Assembly (NCBI GenBank): GCA_018340375.1
Contig: JAFFJZ010000011.1
Span: 186,001 to 250,000, forward strand
Source of the DNA: Gonatopus flavifemur
Taxonomy: Eukaryota > Arthropoda > Insecta > Hymenoptera > Dryinidae
Length of the DNA: 64,000 bases
Direction: 5' to 3'
Below are positions 22,649 through 33,357 of this stretch, piece after piece. Within the stretch, counting starts at the first letter, position 1, and every line of letters starts with the position of its first letter. The position numbers and the translations under genes were made by a program. Under the pieces are notes generated by a model, which saw only the letters and a program-made list of their open reading frames with translations, was not told where the DNA came from and ran no database searches.

Positions 22649-22966
22649 CCCAAGTAGCATCAGAATATACTATGAACGTTTTTAGAATATTCGAAATATG
22701 TTCTATGTACATTCGAATGAGACCGTTTCATAGGTGCTATGCATGTTCATCGAATGTATGTAATCGAATATACGACGGTACGTCAATCGAACGTCAATTG
22801 AATGAATATCGTACATTTCGAATGTATCATGTACGTTCTAAGTATATTTGAAACAGTCTCATTCGAAAATTCCATGAACGTTCATTATATGTTCTTCGTA
22901 TCTCATTCGTACATTCTACGAACGTTTCTATTTCGTATATACTTTGAACTTCCATTGCTGCTTGGG
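22649..22966 (+). mobile_element. 318-bp family, complete
   Basis: TA then CCCAAGTAGCATCAG to TTGCTGCTTGGG, 318 bp, very close in sequence to 22308-22625. Only 23 bases separate them, which suggests a local duplication or paired insertion. Confidence 0.9.
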
Positions 22967-23067
22967 TGTATGAAAAACCCCCAAAAAAAAAGATTTTGAA
23001 GAATAATGTACAAATATTTTTCATAATATCCGCTGAATATCCTTATGGGCCACCGAAGGAGAGACTA

Positions 23068-23385
23068 CCCAAGCAGCAACAAAAGTTCAAAGTATATACG
23101 AAATAAAAACGTTCGTAGAATGTACGGATGAGATACGAAGAACATATAATGAACGTTCATAGAATATTCGAATGAGACTGTTTCAAATATACTTGGAATG
23201 TACATAGTACATTCGAAATGTAAGATATTCATCCAATCGACGTTCGATTGACGTCCCGTCGTATATTCGATTACATACGTTCGATGAATATGCATAGCAC
23301 CTATGAAGCGGTCTCAGTAGAATATGCATAGAACATATTTCGAATATTCGAGGAACGTTCATAGTATATTCTGGTGCTACTTGGG
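23068..23385 (-). mobile_element. 318-bp family, complete, inverted
   Basis: TA-CCCAAGCAGCAACAAAAG to GGTGCTACTTGGG-TA, 318 bp, opposite orientation to its left neighbours. Confidence 0.9.
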
Positions 23386-23400
23386 TATATTCCGATGCTA

Positions 23401-23699
23401 CCCAAGCAGCAACAGAAGTTCAAAGTATATACGAAATAGGAACGTTCGTAGAATGTAAGAATGAGATAACATATAATGAACATATAATGAACGTTCATAG
23501 AATGTTTGAATGAGACTGTTTTAAATATACTCAGAAGGTATATAGTACATCTCAAATGTACGATATTCATCCAATCAACGTTCGATTGACGTATCGTCGT
23601 GTGTTCGATTACATAGTTTCATCATATATTCTTCGTATTTCATTCGTCCATCTACGAACGTTTCTATTGCGTATATACTTCGAACTTTTGTGCCTGCTT
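23401..23699 (-). mobile_element. 318-bp family, chimeric
   Basis: Starts CCCAAGCAGCAACAG in minus orientation, but after about 23615 it continues in the other orientation (CTTCGTATTTCATTCG, then TACTTCGAACTTTTG), so two left arms are joined head to head. It ends directly against the next copy. Confidence 0.7.
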
Positions 23700-23936
23700 C
23701 CCAAGTAGCACCAGAATATACTATAAACGTTCACCGCATATTCGGAATATGTTCTATGCATATCCCAATGAGACCATTTCATAGGTGTTATGCATATTCA
23801 TCGAACGTATGTAATCGAATACATGACGGTACGTCGATCGAATGTCGATTGAATGAATATCGTACATTCCGTAAATTCGTAAATTCTACGAACGTTTCTA
23901 TTTCGTATATACTTTGGACTTCTGTTGCTACTTGGG
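23700..23936 (+). mobile_element. 318-bp family, internally deleted
   Basis: CCCAAGTAGCACCAGAATAT to TTGCTACTTGGG-TA, 237 bp. The deletion removes the central right part. Confidence 0.8.
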
Positions 23937-24438
23937 TACTAGGGTATGAAAATTTGGAGGCTAGTCGAGTAGTGATGATACAACGTTGTGAATTCCGTAT
24001 TCAGAAACCTCACTGAGAATGATACAGGGAATTTATTCTTCTGTATTGTTCTTCATTGGAAACTTTCAACAGGACATAATGACGGAAGTTCATAGGATTT
24101 GATGAAAATTTTAATGTTTCGCTTTTTACCGACTTTGACGCTCATTTTCCTCCTTCTTTCGATAGTATACTTCCTGCGGTACATCAACCTCCGTGTTTCT
24201 ACATTATCGATCAATGTTTCCACTGTAACTTACTGGATATCATATCAGATGGCGTCACACTGGAAAAATTCAGAGCAATGCTCTTTACGTATAGACATAG
24301 AAAAAATTGGGATTTGCTCTTGACGAGGATTAATACAAAATTACTTCAGGGACGTGAAAAAAAAACAAATGTGAATTGCATCAACACTTTCTGAATGCAA
24401 ACGATGGTCATTATGTACGAAGTATACTCGCTTTTGTT
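23937..24438. other. No confirmed gene
   Basis: The frame at 24099-24323 begins with a hydrophobic run (FLPTLTLIFLLLSIVYFL) that looks like a membrane segment, but there is no domain and no neighbouring exon to support it. Confidence 0.3.
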
Positions 24439-24442
24439 TTAA

Positions 24443-24515
24443 CCCTTAGTGCCCACACCTCCGTAGCGAATTATTAGAATACAAATGGGGTCAACCTGAC
24501 CCCATGCTATTTTCA
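24443..24515 (+). mobile_element. Possible piggyBac-like left end
   Basis: TTAA at 24439-24442 is followed by CCCTTAGTGCCCACACC, then the palindrome TGGGGTCA-ACC-TGACCCCA at 24494-24512. A CCC end at TTAA and a nearby GGGTCA palindrome fit piggyBac-like elements. No right end or transposase was found. Confidence 0.4.
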
Positions 24516-25340
24516 TCAATGGACATCTGAATAACTATGGACTCTTGTGCAAATGGTTTGAATGGTTTTTGCAATGAACTGATTGAACTTCAAGGTCGTA
24601 GGTGATATTTGAGAACAAAATTCATTCCCTCGAAAAACATGCTTGAAGTTACATAAACCGACATAAAGAAAATATTCAAGTTCAATTGTAATTCAGCCAT
24701 CAAAAGTTGAAATTAAGAAGCATGCCAATATTGAGCCAGGCTATCATCAATAATCGGCGTTACTTTGAAAACTAATTTTTATCCCGACTAGAGCAAAGTT
24801 TTGGCAATATTCAACCACGTTCCAAATGATCCTCACCTTCAATAGAATCTATCTTTCAGTCAATGTTGGACCGAGGATGAGCCTAGTCAGCGCCGAGCCT
24901 GGCTGAATTGTGAATCAGTGGTAGGCTGACAATTGAAATCCGTTGAACATTGATATCGGTGCGGCATTATATTTGTTGTTAGTCAACATTGAATATTCAT
25001 AGATTGCCAAGTCTTGGCTGCCAACATTGCGTAAAGCTATATTCTATTGTCAGGATTGGCGAAACCTAAAAGTATTGATTCAGCTCATATTCTACCTGAA
25101 ATTAAGTTTGTCTTTCTACGGTGCTGTTACTTGCAGTGATGAAGTAGAGATTTCAACAATAGTATTATAAGGAGCAAAAAGATATATAGTTATGATGAAT
25201 AACAATCTTTCAATAATCATAATAATCTCCATTTTTCATGAAAATCAAGTACGAACCATAACGTTCTTGAGATGTAAACATATTGAAGGTCTAGAGTTCT
25301 TCGAGTACTGCTATAGTTGAACTATACCTAAGTGAGCCTT
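24516..25340. other. No gene seen
   Basis: AT-rich with no open frame over 60 codons and no recognised repeat; possibly the eroded body of the element above. Confidence 0.3.
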
Positions 25341-25633
25341 CCCTGGTGGAAGGGAAGCGTGTGATAAAGAGTAACGGAAGCGTAAGAATGTCTCAGATTA
25401 CGTTTCCAATACTTCTCACATGCTTCCTATCCACTCTTCGATTACGCTTCCGAGTGTAAAGCCCGGTTCTATGAAATTGGTGTTACTTCCGATACGCTTC
25501 ACACACTTCAAATATACGTTCGAACCACTCTTGATGTTCCACTTGACGCTCAATATACGCTTAAATACACGTTCCAAATACTTTCCAACTACGTCCCTGA
25601 CACTTTTTATTACACGCTTCCCTTTCACCAGGG
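25341..25633. mobile_element. Foldback with ACGCTTCC words
   Basis: CCCTGGTGGAAGGGAAGCGTGT and ACACGCTTCCCTTTCACCAGGG ends, TT outside on both sides. The interior repeats TACGCTTC or ACGTTCC at intervals of about 20-30 bases. Frames on both strands are shadows of it. Confidence 0.7.
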
Positions 25634-25711
25634 TTGGTAGCCGAATAGTCAAGGTAATCGAATATGACGCTACGAGTCCGGGTTCACGTCCCGAGAAATA
25701 ATTTTTTTTTC
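25634..25711 (+). pseudogene. tRNA-like sequence (tRNA-derived SINE head or tRNA fragment)
   Basis: TAGCCGAATAGTC near 25638 resembles a Pol III A box, and GGGTTCACGTCCC at 25680-25692 forms a T-arm with a B-box core, 42 nt apart. A T run follows at about 25702. A full cloverleaf with acceptor stem cannot be drawn from what I see, so a SINE head is more likely than a tRNA gene. Confidence 0.45.
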
Positions 25712-25904
25712 GATTCCGCTAAAATAGTCGTATTTCATACCTATAATGCGGGAGCTAAACTACGTATTCCCAATCTTTCCTTACCAATGTTGAATGCGCG
25801 TGCGTAGTTGAATACGCTTGCGCAGTATGTTTTCATTAGTCCCTCGGGAGGGAATAGAGGGAGTAATGAACGCCGGAGAAATAGCGTCAACCGTAGTAAA
25901 AATG

Positions 25905-26640
25905 AATCATACAAGAACATATAAAAATCATATGTGATCCATATAAAATACATATATGGGCATATATATAATTCGTACATAGTCCATATTGAATCCATGT
26001 ATGGCCCATATATAATTCATATGTAATCCATATACCCAAGCAGCACCAGAATATACTATGAACGTCCTTCGGATATACGAATTATGTTCTATGTAGATTC
26101 CAATGAGGCCGTTTCATAGGTACCATGCATATCCGTCGAACGTATGTAATCTAATATACGATAGTACGTCAATCGAACGTCGATTGAATGAATATTGTAC
26201 ATTTCGAATGTACTATGTATGTTCCAAGTATATTTGAAACAGTCACATTCGAATATTCTATGAACGTTCATTATATATTCTTCGCATCTCATCCGTACAT
26301 TCTACGAACGTTTGTATTTCGTATATACTTCGAAATTCTCTTGCTGCTTGGGTATGGCTTGGGCTTGCCCATGAGTGCAAGATTTTTCACATACGTTAAA
26401 AAATTCTACCATGTATGAAATATTCTCCATACATGGATTATATATGCATTATATATGGATCATATGGTATATGGTCATATATGGATTGTATATGGATTAT
26501 ATATGATCCCACATGTTTTCATGTATGGACCATATATGGATCAAATATGTATTATGTATGAATTATGTATGGATCATATATGGATTAAATATGTATTATG
26601 TATGAATTATGTATGGATCATATATGCTTCCTTTTCACTA
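25905..26640. repeat. CATATATGG-rich arrays, interrupted
   Basis: Dense ATATATGG and ATCATATATGG words at 25905-26034 and 26410-26630, split by a complete 318-bp element. Same word type as the subterminal regions at 4215-4310, 5560-5780 and 42955-43290, so probably a related element. Exact ends are not seen. The Tyr/Met-rich frame over it is low complexity. Confidence 0.55.
26035..26352 (+). mobile_element. 318-bp family, complete
   Basis: TA-CCCAAGCAGCACCAG to TTGCTGCTTGGG-TA, 318 bp, inserted in the CATATATGG array. Confidence 0.9.
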
Positions 26641-28058
26641 GGGAAGTTAATTAAACATGTAAGGACGTTCACTATTTTAGCGAAATCGGAAAAAAAGTAT
26701 TGTATGTCCCTCGAGAGGGAAATGATTTTCACCTCGTGTGATTCTCGCCCTCGCTTCTCTTGGGCAACAAACATTACCCCCGGTGAAATTCACTCATTCC
26801 CCTCCCTCGTAGCATAATGTGCTATTCCAATAATATTGGCTCCTCACTATTCGTATCTGAAGGCAATAGTTGTAAAAATCTTATATTTTAATAAGAACTA
26901 ACTTTTGTCCTTGCTTTTAACAAAATGATCTATTACTGGTTAACAGGTCCATTTACTACCTCAAAACAAAAATCTTTATAATAAATGGATACTCGTGCTC
27001 AAAATTTAGATACTTGTCCTCATACATGGTATAAAATATTCTAGTTCTTATAATATTTCTTACACCTCTTAGAATACATTTCTCTCCACATACGTCAGAT
27101 GCATTGATTGTGTATGCACTGCATGTAACAGCGATGAGTTAAGATAAACATGGAATGAGATACAAAAAAAAGGTGGATCTCTGGATAGCGTTGTTGGGCG
27201 TTCAAGACTTCAAATTAAAATAAAAAAAAAAGAATAACTATAAAGACGGAAGAATGCGGATAAAAGAAGATGAAAAGCGAAAAACAAGTGAAAAGGGTTT
27301 GCATAAATGAGACGGTTGAGAAAGGTACAGGAAAAAGAAGAGCGTCTTCGAATAGCGGGGTTTAAACGTAGCTGCCTCTCATTAAGTTGAATTGTCTCTG
27401 AAGATGAGCTTCCTTAATTACTCAGATCTTTCTTCGTATGCAATTCTGAGTACCATCTCTTACTCTCTCAATTATAATCGTGCTCATGTACGTGTACAGT
27501 GAAGATACCTTCAATTTTATTCAATGTTTTCTGAATATACCAAGAATTTGAATTTGAACATTCTATTGGTATTGTGAAATGCAATACAAAAATGATGTAG
27601 ACAAGTAACAATTAGATGTGGAACAAAGCTGTATACTAGTATCTTTGAAAACAGTTTATTTTTATATCTTTTGAAATGATATTTTCAGACATCCACGGAA
27701 AATTGAATTTATTCAACATTCAAATGAAACCAAGCAATGTACCCGGGATTCGCTACAAAACTGACAATTGATGGGGAGTATATCGGTAAAGGAAGCTACA
27801 CGGTGTGAGGTTTGTTTCAATTGCATAACTCCCACATTACTCGAGAAACACACAGGGAGGTCGCTGCACGTTACTTCCCATTTTAGTACGTTCATTGTGC
27901 ACTAAAAAAAATGTTCTGTTATTTCAACAAAACTTTTGTCATTTGAGGCAAGAATTTTTGTTTGAATATGGTCAATAAAATTCGTTGGTTGGAGTAAGAA
28001 ATTTTTTGTCCGGTTGACCAAAATTTTGTTATCGTTGAAAAATATTTTATAATTATTA
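26641..28058. other. No gene seen
   Basis: AT-rich. Near 27899 a CACTAAAAAAAATGTTC end may start another MITE running towards 28056, but the right end is unclear. No domain in any frame. Confidence 0.35.
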
Positions 28059-28200
28059 CACAGAGAAAAGTTTATATTAAAGATTATTACAAATGGTATG
28101 GTACCCGTGGGATATATCTGATTATGACGATAGGAAATGTAACTTTCTATTTATTGTTTACTCCATATATTAGCCTCGAGAAGAGTTGTGGTAATGTTCA
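28059..28200 (+). mobile_element. CACAGAGAAAAGTTTATATTA element, left end
   Basis: TA, then CACAGAGAAAAGTTTATATT and AAAGATTATTAC, matching the ends of 21410-21639 and 54851. The right end is not identified, so the end coordinate is approximate. Confidence 0.45.
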
Positions 28201-28324
28201 ACATACTCCCCGGGTGGAAATTTTTCCCGGCTCAGAGCCGGGTCAAATTTATAATCCGTACTTGAAAAGTGGACCATACTTTGAATGTTACGCTTTTGGA
28301 GCGCTCATAGGTGCTCATAGGTAT

Positions 28325-28527
28325 CAGCGCTGGCAGACTCGTACATTGTTTCTGCCCTTTCCATCTAACTATTCTCCTCTCCCCCACCATGCTAATCAAG
28401 TCGAGTGAGCAGGAGAGAAAATAACTTACTCTCTCACTCGCCTGACTTGATTGGCATGGTGGGGGAAAGGAGAATAGCTCAATGGAAGAGGCAGAAGGCG
28501 GTGTATGCCTTAAATCTGACAGCATTG
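28325..28527. mobile_element. hAT-like foldback MITE
   Basis: CAGCGCTGGCAGACTCG to TCTGACAGCATTG. Arms share CTTTCCATCTAACTATTC-like, CCCCCACCATGC and GAGTGAGCAGGAGAG segments. Same arm layout as 17182-17409. The 8-bp flanks match poorly (5 of 8). Confidence 0.6.
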
Positions 28528-28991
28528 ATCAGTACACGTAATAAACCCATCATAAAGTACCTATTGTACTGGATATTGTACCCTCTAACCGTATCTTCTA
28601 AAATATTTGAGGAATCCAATCGAGAGTTGGAAAATTTTCTATTTCATGCAATACTGATTAATATTCCGTGAGGTTGTCTGTGTGCCTGTCAACCTGTCTG
28701 TCGCTCTGTCTATTTGTGTTTGGAATATCTCTGGACCGAGTGGACCAAATGAACTGAAATTTAAAAGGTCCCTTCTTCAAACCCTCCCCCAAGGACCATT
28801 TGGTTTTCATTGAAATCGCACGAAACTTTCTATTTTTGAGAGAATTTTTCTGCATAAATAGCTGATCTCGGAGAAAATTTTCTTCAAAATGTACACATAT
28901 ACATGATTTTCACCGTGCATATTAGTCATTTTCTTCGCAGTTTTCGAATATTCGTTATTTCGGCTTGCATTAACGAATTAATATGAAACAT
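28528..28991. other. No gene seen
   Basis: AT-rich, with a TGTCTGTGTGCCTGTC-type tract near 28675-28715. No recognised element. Confidence 0.35.
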
Positions 28992-29097
28992 CCCATATAG
29001 CACAAATGTCTCAGTAATATCTCCAGAACATTCTAACAATATTACAATGTCTCCAGAATATTCTGGAGATAATACTGAGACAGTTGTGCTATGTGGG
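28992..29097. mobile_element. CCCAYATAGCAC family, copy 1 (106 bp)
   Basis: CCCATATAGCACAAATGTCT to TTGTGCTATGTGGG, AT on both sides. The interior repeats ATATCTCCAGAAT and its inverse. Second copy at 32596-32711. Confidence 0.85.
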
Positions 29098-29099
29098 AT

Positions 29100-29422
29100 G
29101 GGTCCTAAGAGATTTTCGAGGGTTTTTAATCCAAATCTGAAGCAAAAACACGAATTCAAGATGGCGGATCCAAAATGGTGGACGTGAATGTAATCATTTT
29201 CGCATTTCTGGATAGATTTATATGGAAAATGGATTTGAGGGGTCTTTTGAAGGTGCTGACTCCGAATCTAAAGTCATAATACGAATTTAAAATGACGTGT
29301 CCAATATGGCGTATGTGAATTCGGTCATTTTCGCATCTGTGGATAGATTCATATGAAACCCGAATTCTGGGGCTTTTGGAGGATGCTCAATACGAATCTT
29401 AAATTGAAAGAGGAAGATGTCA
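29100..29422. other. No gene; loosely repeated sequence
   Basis: Two similar stretches (29160-29240 and 29280-29360) share AATTTAAGATGNCG, ATCATTTTCGCATTTCTGG and TTTTGGAGG-like words about 120 bases apart, so a degenerate tandem duplication is likely. Confidence 0.4.
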
Positions 29423-29638
29423 CCCAGATAGCAATTTAACCTTGCTGCAATGTTATCAGGCAAGCTTGTGACAAGGTTGACATAAGCCTCCTAGTTGACA
29501 CACGACAATGGTACAAGCTTACAAAACCCTTGCAGCAGAGTTGTAGCAGCCTTACGCTGACAAGGTTGTTAATAACAAGTCAAAAACAATCGAATGACAA
29601 GTCTGGCAAGCTTACGACCAGCTTACATGTTATCTGGG
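29423..29638. mobile_element. CCCAGATAGCA element, 216 bp
   Basis: CCCAGATAGCAATTTAACC to ACATGTTATCTGGG with TCA outside both ends. The interior is rich in GACAAG, CAAGCTTG and TTGCAGCA words in both orientations. Confidence 0.7.
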
Positions 29639-30892
29639 TCAGTTAGCGGATCCAATTTCAGATGTTTACATGATGTAAATATTAACTCTTGGGGAATTTT
29701 TTGTAAATGTTTATTACCCTTAGGAAAGTTTCCCTTATCCTAGCCCAATTTCCGTATTTTTTCTGCATCCTTCTCTCAAAACATGGAGGAAAATATGGCA
29801 ATTTGACAAGTTTGTAAAAATAAACAGGGGAACCTTATTTTTATTCTAAAATAAAATAATTATTTTATAATAATTATTATTACACGCGAAATATAAAAAT
29901 ATGAAAATTTCAAAAAGTTATGATTTTAATGGGACGCTCATTTATTTCTGAATATGCAATGGAATTAAACATTCCCCACGCCATAACTTCATTATATGCA
30001 ATGGTATTCGTCGCATTTTCTGCATCAAAAAACTTGACGTCAAAATTTAGTCATTCCTTTAGGAATTTGTTTGTCAAAATAACATCACAATGATGGTTAT
30101 TTCAACTAATGTGTTCTACCTGGGATTAAGCACGTGCACATAATATTGATTTTGATATAAATTGAATTTTAGCCATATTGACGTAAGCGGTGATGTACAA
30201 TCAACAACAACCGTGCAGAATCCACATGAAATTCTTTTCCATGTATGTGTCTTATGATTTATATTGAAATGAATGAAGAAAATTATTAGGGTAATCAAGA
30301 TGTTTCGAGGAATCAGAGTCATGAAATGTCAAAGTGTGGCTGTACAACATATGACAACCAGAAGAATGATACTCTGTGGAAAACTAGACCAGGCATTTTT
30401 ATGGGCCATCAAATTACGAGGACTACCCTATAAAATGTTGGAATGGGCTGCTGCAAAAGGTACTTAACCAACAAACTGAACGGATGTGTTTTCAAGACAA
30501 GAACTAATCCATTATATTCCATCATTATCAATCTATTCTTATTGAATTCTTTGCTATCATTGAATGTAAAACAGGAATATTTTCAGAGTCCTTGCTCAAC
30601 AAACTTTATTCATTTTGATTGAAACGTTTGAAATTGTTCAAATTGATTCAAATGTGATGAGTATTGATCAGTTCACGGGAAAAAAAGACTAAGTCATACC
30701 AGCTAGTTTTACGTAGTTATATTGAAGATAGTTGTGATGATAAACCAAATATCTGTCGGAAATAGTCCGTTGGTGGTCTCAACTCTTTTGAGTATTTGCT
30801 ACAAGCAAATCATACCGTTGTGGAAGGGTAGTTGATCGAATGAGAGAAATAGCTACCTCATCTACTTCACCTTGGAATAGTTCATGGAGCTA
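29639..30892. other. No confirmed gene
   Basis: The frame at 30273-30467 (64 codons, ending ...LPYKMLEWAAAKGT) has a protein-like composition but no domain and no partner exon. Near 30675 a CACGGGAAAAAAAGAC end suggests one more MITE without a visible right end. Confidence 0.3.
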
Positions 30893-31427
30893 CTCCCCAC
30901 CAAACATAGTTTTGTTATCGCATCATAACCACAATGTAACACAAGATCACACGCAATATCATCTGTTCGTTGCATGCAATGAACTGTCAACTTGTGATTC
31001 CACACTCATCAAAAGTTGCTACAATGTGACAACAATATAACATGTTTCGTTTTAGCAACATCGTGGTTTCATCCATCTGTTTCATAGCCTATACTGTTGA
31101 ATCGGGTAAACGATTTTTTCAACGCAAGTTTTGAGGTTGAATGCACACACACACATATATATACATATACATGCGCGTGACCTCGAATCCGAGGTCAAAA
31201 AGTGTCTACGATGCATATTTTCCGAAATAAAGAGGTCATAACAATTGCGTGTAACCCTCATGTAATCAACACAAAAAATATTATGTGATCGTGACGTTGC
31301 GATTACTTTTCATGAGTGTGAAATTCCAAGTTACCTGTCCATTGCATGTAAAAAGCAGGTTACATTGCATGTGATTTTGAAATTACATTATGGTTATGAT
31401 ACGATAACAAACTGTGTTTGGTGGGTT
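30893..31427. mobile_element. Foldback with GTTACATnnnATGTAAC words
   Basis: Left arm CCCCACCAAACATAGTTTTG with TTATCGCATCATAACC; right arm GGTTATGATACGATAAC with AACTGTGTTTGGTGGG. Further GTAACA and GCATGCAAT words in both halves. A short (AC)n(AT)n run and CCTCGAATCCGAGG sit near the centre. Confidence 0.65.
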
Positions 31428-31500
31428 CTTATAGTATTGCTCCCATCGTTATTCGCGTAGTCCCTACACCTATGCCGATTTGGTTTGAAATAATCAAATA

Positions 31501-32484
31501 GGGAAGACCGAGGCGAATCGGATCACTTTTTTTTCGATGAGTAAAAATGATCAAAAGCAAATTTTTTCCGTAAATATCTTTATGAATTCTCATCTTATAC
31601 ATCTCTGACTTGAAATCTATGCGAAAAAATTAAATTCAAATGTACATCTCTTTGTTTTACAACCAAATAAACAAAAAAATGGGAAATATCCGATTCGCCC
31701 CAAAATCCGGGGCGAAACGGATCATCCATAAAAATGAAACATACGTTAATGAAGAACGAATTAATACTTCTAAATGACCTCTAAATCTCTTAAACGATCG
31801 AAAATTTTCATCTCATACATATGTGGCAAATAACTTTTTTTGTACGATAGTTAAATCATATATGATGACAGAATTCAACCCTTCCATTGCCAATTACCAG
31901 AATTTGTAGGTTATTCTAAATGAAAGTGTTCATCATTGGCACCCAATAGGTACCTTTAAAATCGACATACGTCCAAGTTAAGACCTTAATTTTACAGTGT
32001 ATCACTCAAAAAATTCATGATCCCAATCACCCCAGAAAACGTATTCCGACCCGAGTCGAAAAATTGTAATACCTTTTGAAACCTGATCAACTCCGTAATA
32101 CGCAACGATCCAGAGTCGAATCAGGTCAAAAAGCGGTGAGCATCAGTTTAACGAGAATTTTGAAAGCAAGATCAGTTTGAGAACAGAGCGAGATCAGGGC
32201 GAAAAATTAAATCCACCCTGATTCACTCCGTAATACGCGACGAATCAGAGCTAAATTAGGTTTCACTTTTTGACTCGGGGAATCAGTCCATATACTACTT
32301 AGAAGAAAACATCAATTTCTTCATGAAAGACGTGATAATATTGACTGAATAATCCAATAATTTAATTCTGTATTTCACAACCTACACAAATCTATCAAAC
32401 TTGGATGATTTTCAATATACGTTGTCATTAAAAATTTAAAGAATTGCGGGAGTTGTCTTACATCAGCGATGAAATTCTCGGCTG
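31501..32484 (-). mobile_element. pogo-like element fragment, copy 1
   Basis: TA then GGGAAGACCGAGGCGAATCG. Later come ATCCGATTCGCCCCAAAATC and GGGGCGAAACGGATCA. Sequence is alignable with 58366-59060 to ATTTTCAATATACGTTGTCATT and TTACATCAGCGATGAAATTCT. The corresponding frame is destroyed here. A second repeat (32050-32278) is inserted. The right end is lost at the next element. Confidence 0.5.
32050..32278 (+). mobile_element. GTCGAAAAATT repeat with embedded hairpin, copy 2
   Basis: Matches 9617-9842. CCGAGTCGAAAAATTG at left and TTTTTGACTCGGG at right are inverted. Two copies of ACTCCGTAATACGCRAC lie between CTGATYM and GANYCAG arms. Confidence 0.7.
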
Positions 32485-32595
32485 CCCAAGCAGCACCAGA
32501 ATATACTATTAACGTTCTTCAAATATTCGAAATATGTTCTATGCACATTCCAATGAGACAGTTTCATAGATGCTATGCATATTCATCTAACGTAT

Positions 32596-32711
32596 CCCAC
32601 ATAGCATAAATTTCTCAGTGATATTTTCAGAATATTCTGCAACATTCTGGAGATATTGTAATATTGTCAGAATATCCTGGAGAAATTAACGAGACATTTG
32701 TGCTATGTGAG
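32596..32711. mobile_element. CCCAYATAGCAC family, copy 2 (nested)
   Basis: CCCACATAGCATAAATTTCT to TTGTGCTATGTGAG. AT on both sides; uninterrupted family copies read CGTATGTAATCG here. Confidence 0.85.
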
Positions 32712-32865
32712 ATGCAATCGAATATACAACGGTACGTCAAGCGAACCTCGATTGAATGAATATCGTACATTTCGAATGTATTACGTATGTTCTAAGTATA
32801 TTCAAAACAGTTTCATTCGAACATTCTATGACGGCTCATTATAGGTTCTTCGTATGTCATTCGTA

Positions 32866-33163
32866 TACTGACAGAAAAACGACCTGGTTAAAAGATTCGT
32901 GGTCGCAGTAACTTGAAATCTGATTCGATTCACCAGGAAATGTGATTGTGATGTCCAGAAAAAGTGGTTGAAGCTAAAATCAACTACATTTTCCAGGTTA
33001 TCACACCAAGAAAAGAATCTAATCTTTCTAACCTGAAAAATGTGGTTAATTTTTGCTTCGACCACTTTTTCTGGACATCACAATCACATTTCCTGTTGAA
33101 TCAAACCAGATTTCAAATTATTGCGACCACGAATTTTCCAACCAGGTTGTTTTTCTGTCAGTG
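32866..33163. mobile_element. CACTGACAGAAAAAC foldback (nested)
   Basis: Inverted over almost its full 298 bp; ends ACTGACAGAAAAACGACCTG and CAGGTTGTTTTTCTGTCAGTG, TA on both sides. Arms share GATGTCCAGAAAAAGTGGT and AAATGTGATTGTGATG. Confidence 0.9.
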
Positions 33164-33222
33164 TACATTCTGCGAACGTTTCTATCTCGTATATACTTTG
33201 AAATTCCGTTGCTGCTTGGGTA

Positions 33223-33356
33223 CTTGTGTTCAACTGATATTCGATTGACGTACCGTCATGTATTCGATTACACACGCGCGATGAATGTGCATAGCACCTA
33301 TAAAACGGGTCCATTGGAATACTCACAAAACATATTTCGAATATTCGTATAACGTT
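33223..33356 (-). mobile_element. 318-bp family, right-end fragment
   Basis: Starts inside the family (GTTCAACTGATATTCGATTG) and runs to ATATTCGTATAACGTT, cut by the next element. Confidence 0.65.
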
Positions 33357-33357
33357 A

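Larger units (their letters stand above)
32485..33220 (+). mobile_element. 318-bp family, interrupted by two different MITEs
   Basis: CCCAAGCAGCACCAGAATAT to TTGCTGCTTGGG-TA. Removing 32596-32711 and 32866-33163, each with one duplicated dinucleotide, returns a normal family sequence of about 318 bp. Confidence 0.9.

Noticed and set aside
22461..23570. Recurring frames such as MNIVHFECTMYV... and ...RPFHRCYAYSSNVCNRIYDG seen at many places
   Set aside because: They are the two strands of the 318-bp element, open because of its composition. Deletions, interrupted copies and lack of a start context argue against a protein.
26455..26817. 120-codon frame rich in Tyr, Met, Ile
   Set aside because: The first half is the CATATATGG array read in frame; low complexity.
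30273..30467. 64-codon frame ending LPYKMLEWAAAKGT
   Set aside because: Composition is protein-like, but length, absence of a domain and of any neighbouring exon leave it unsupported.
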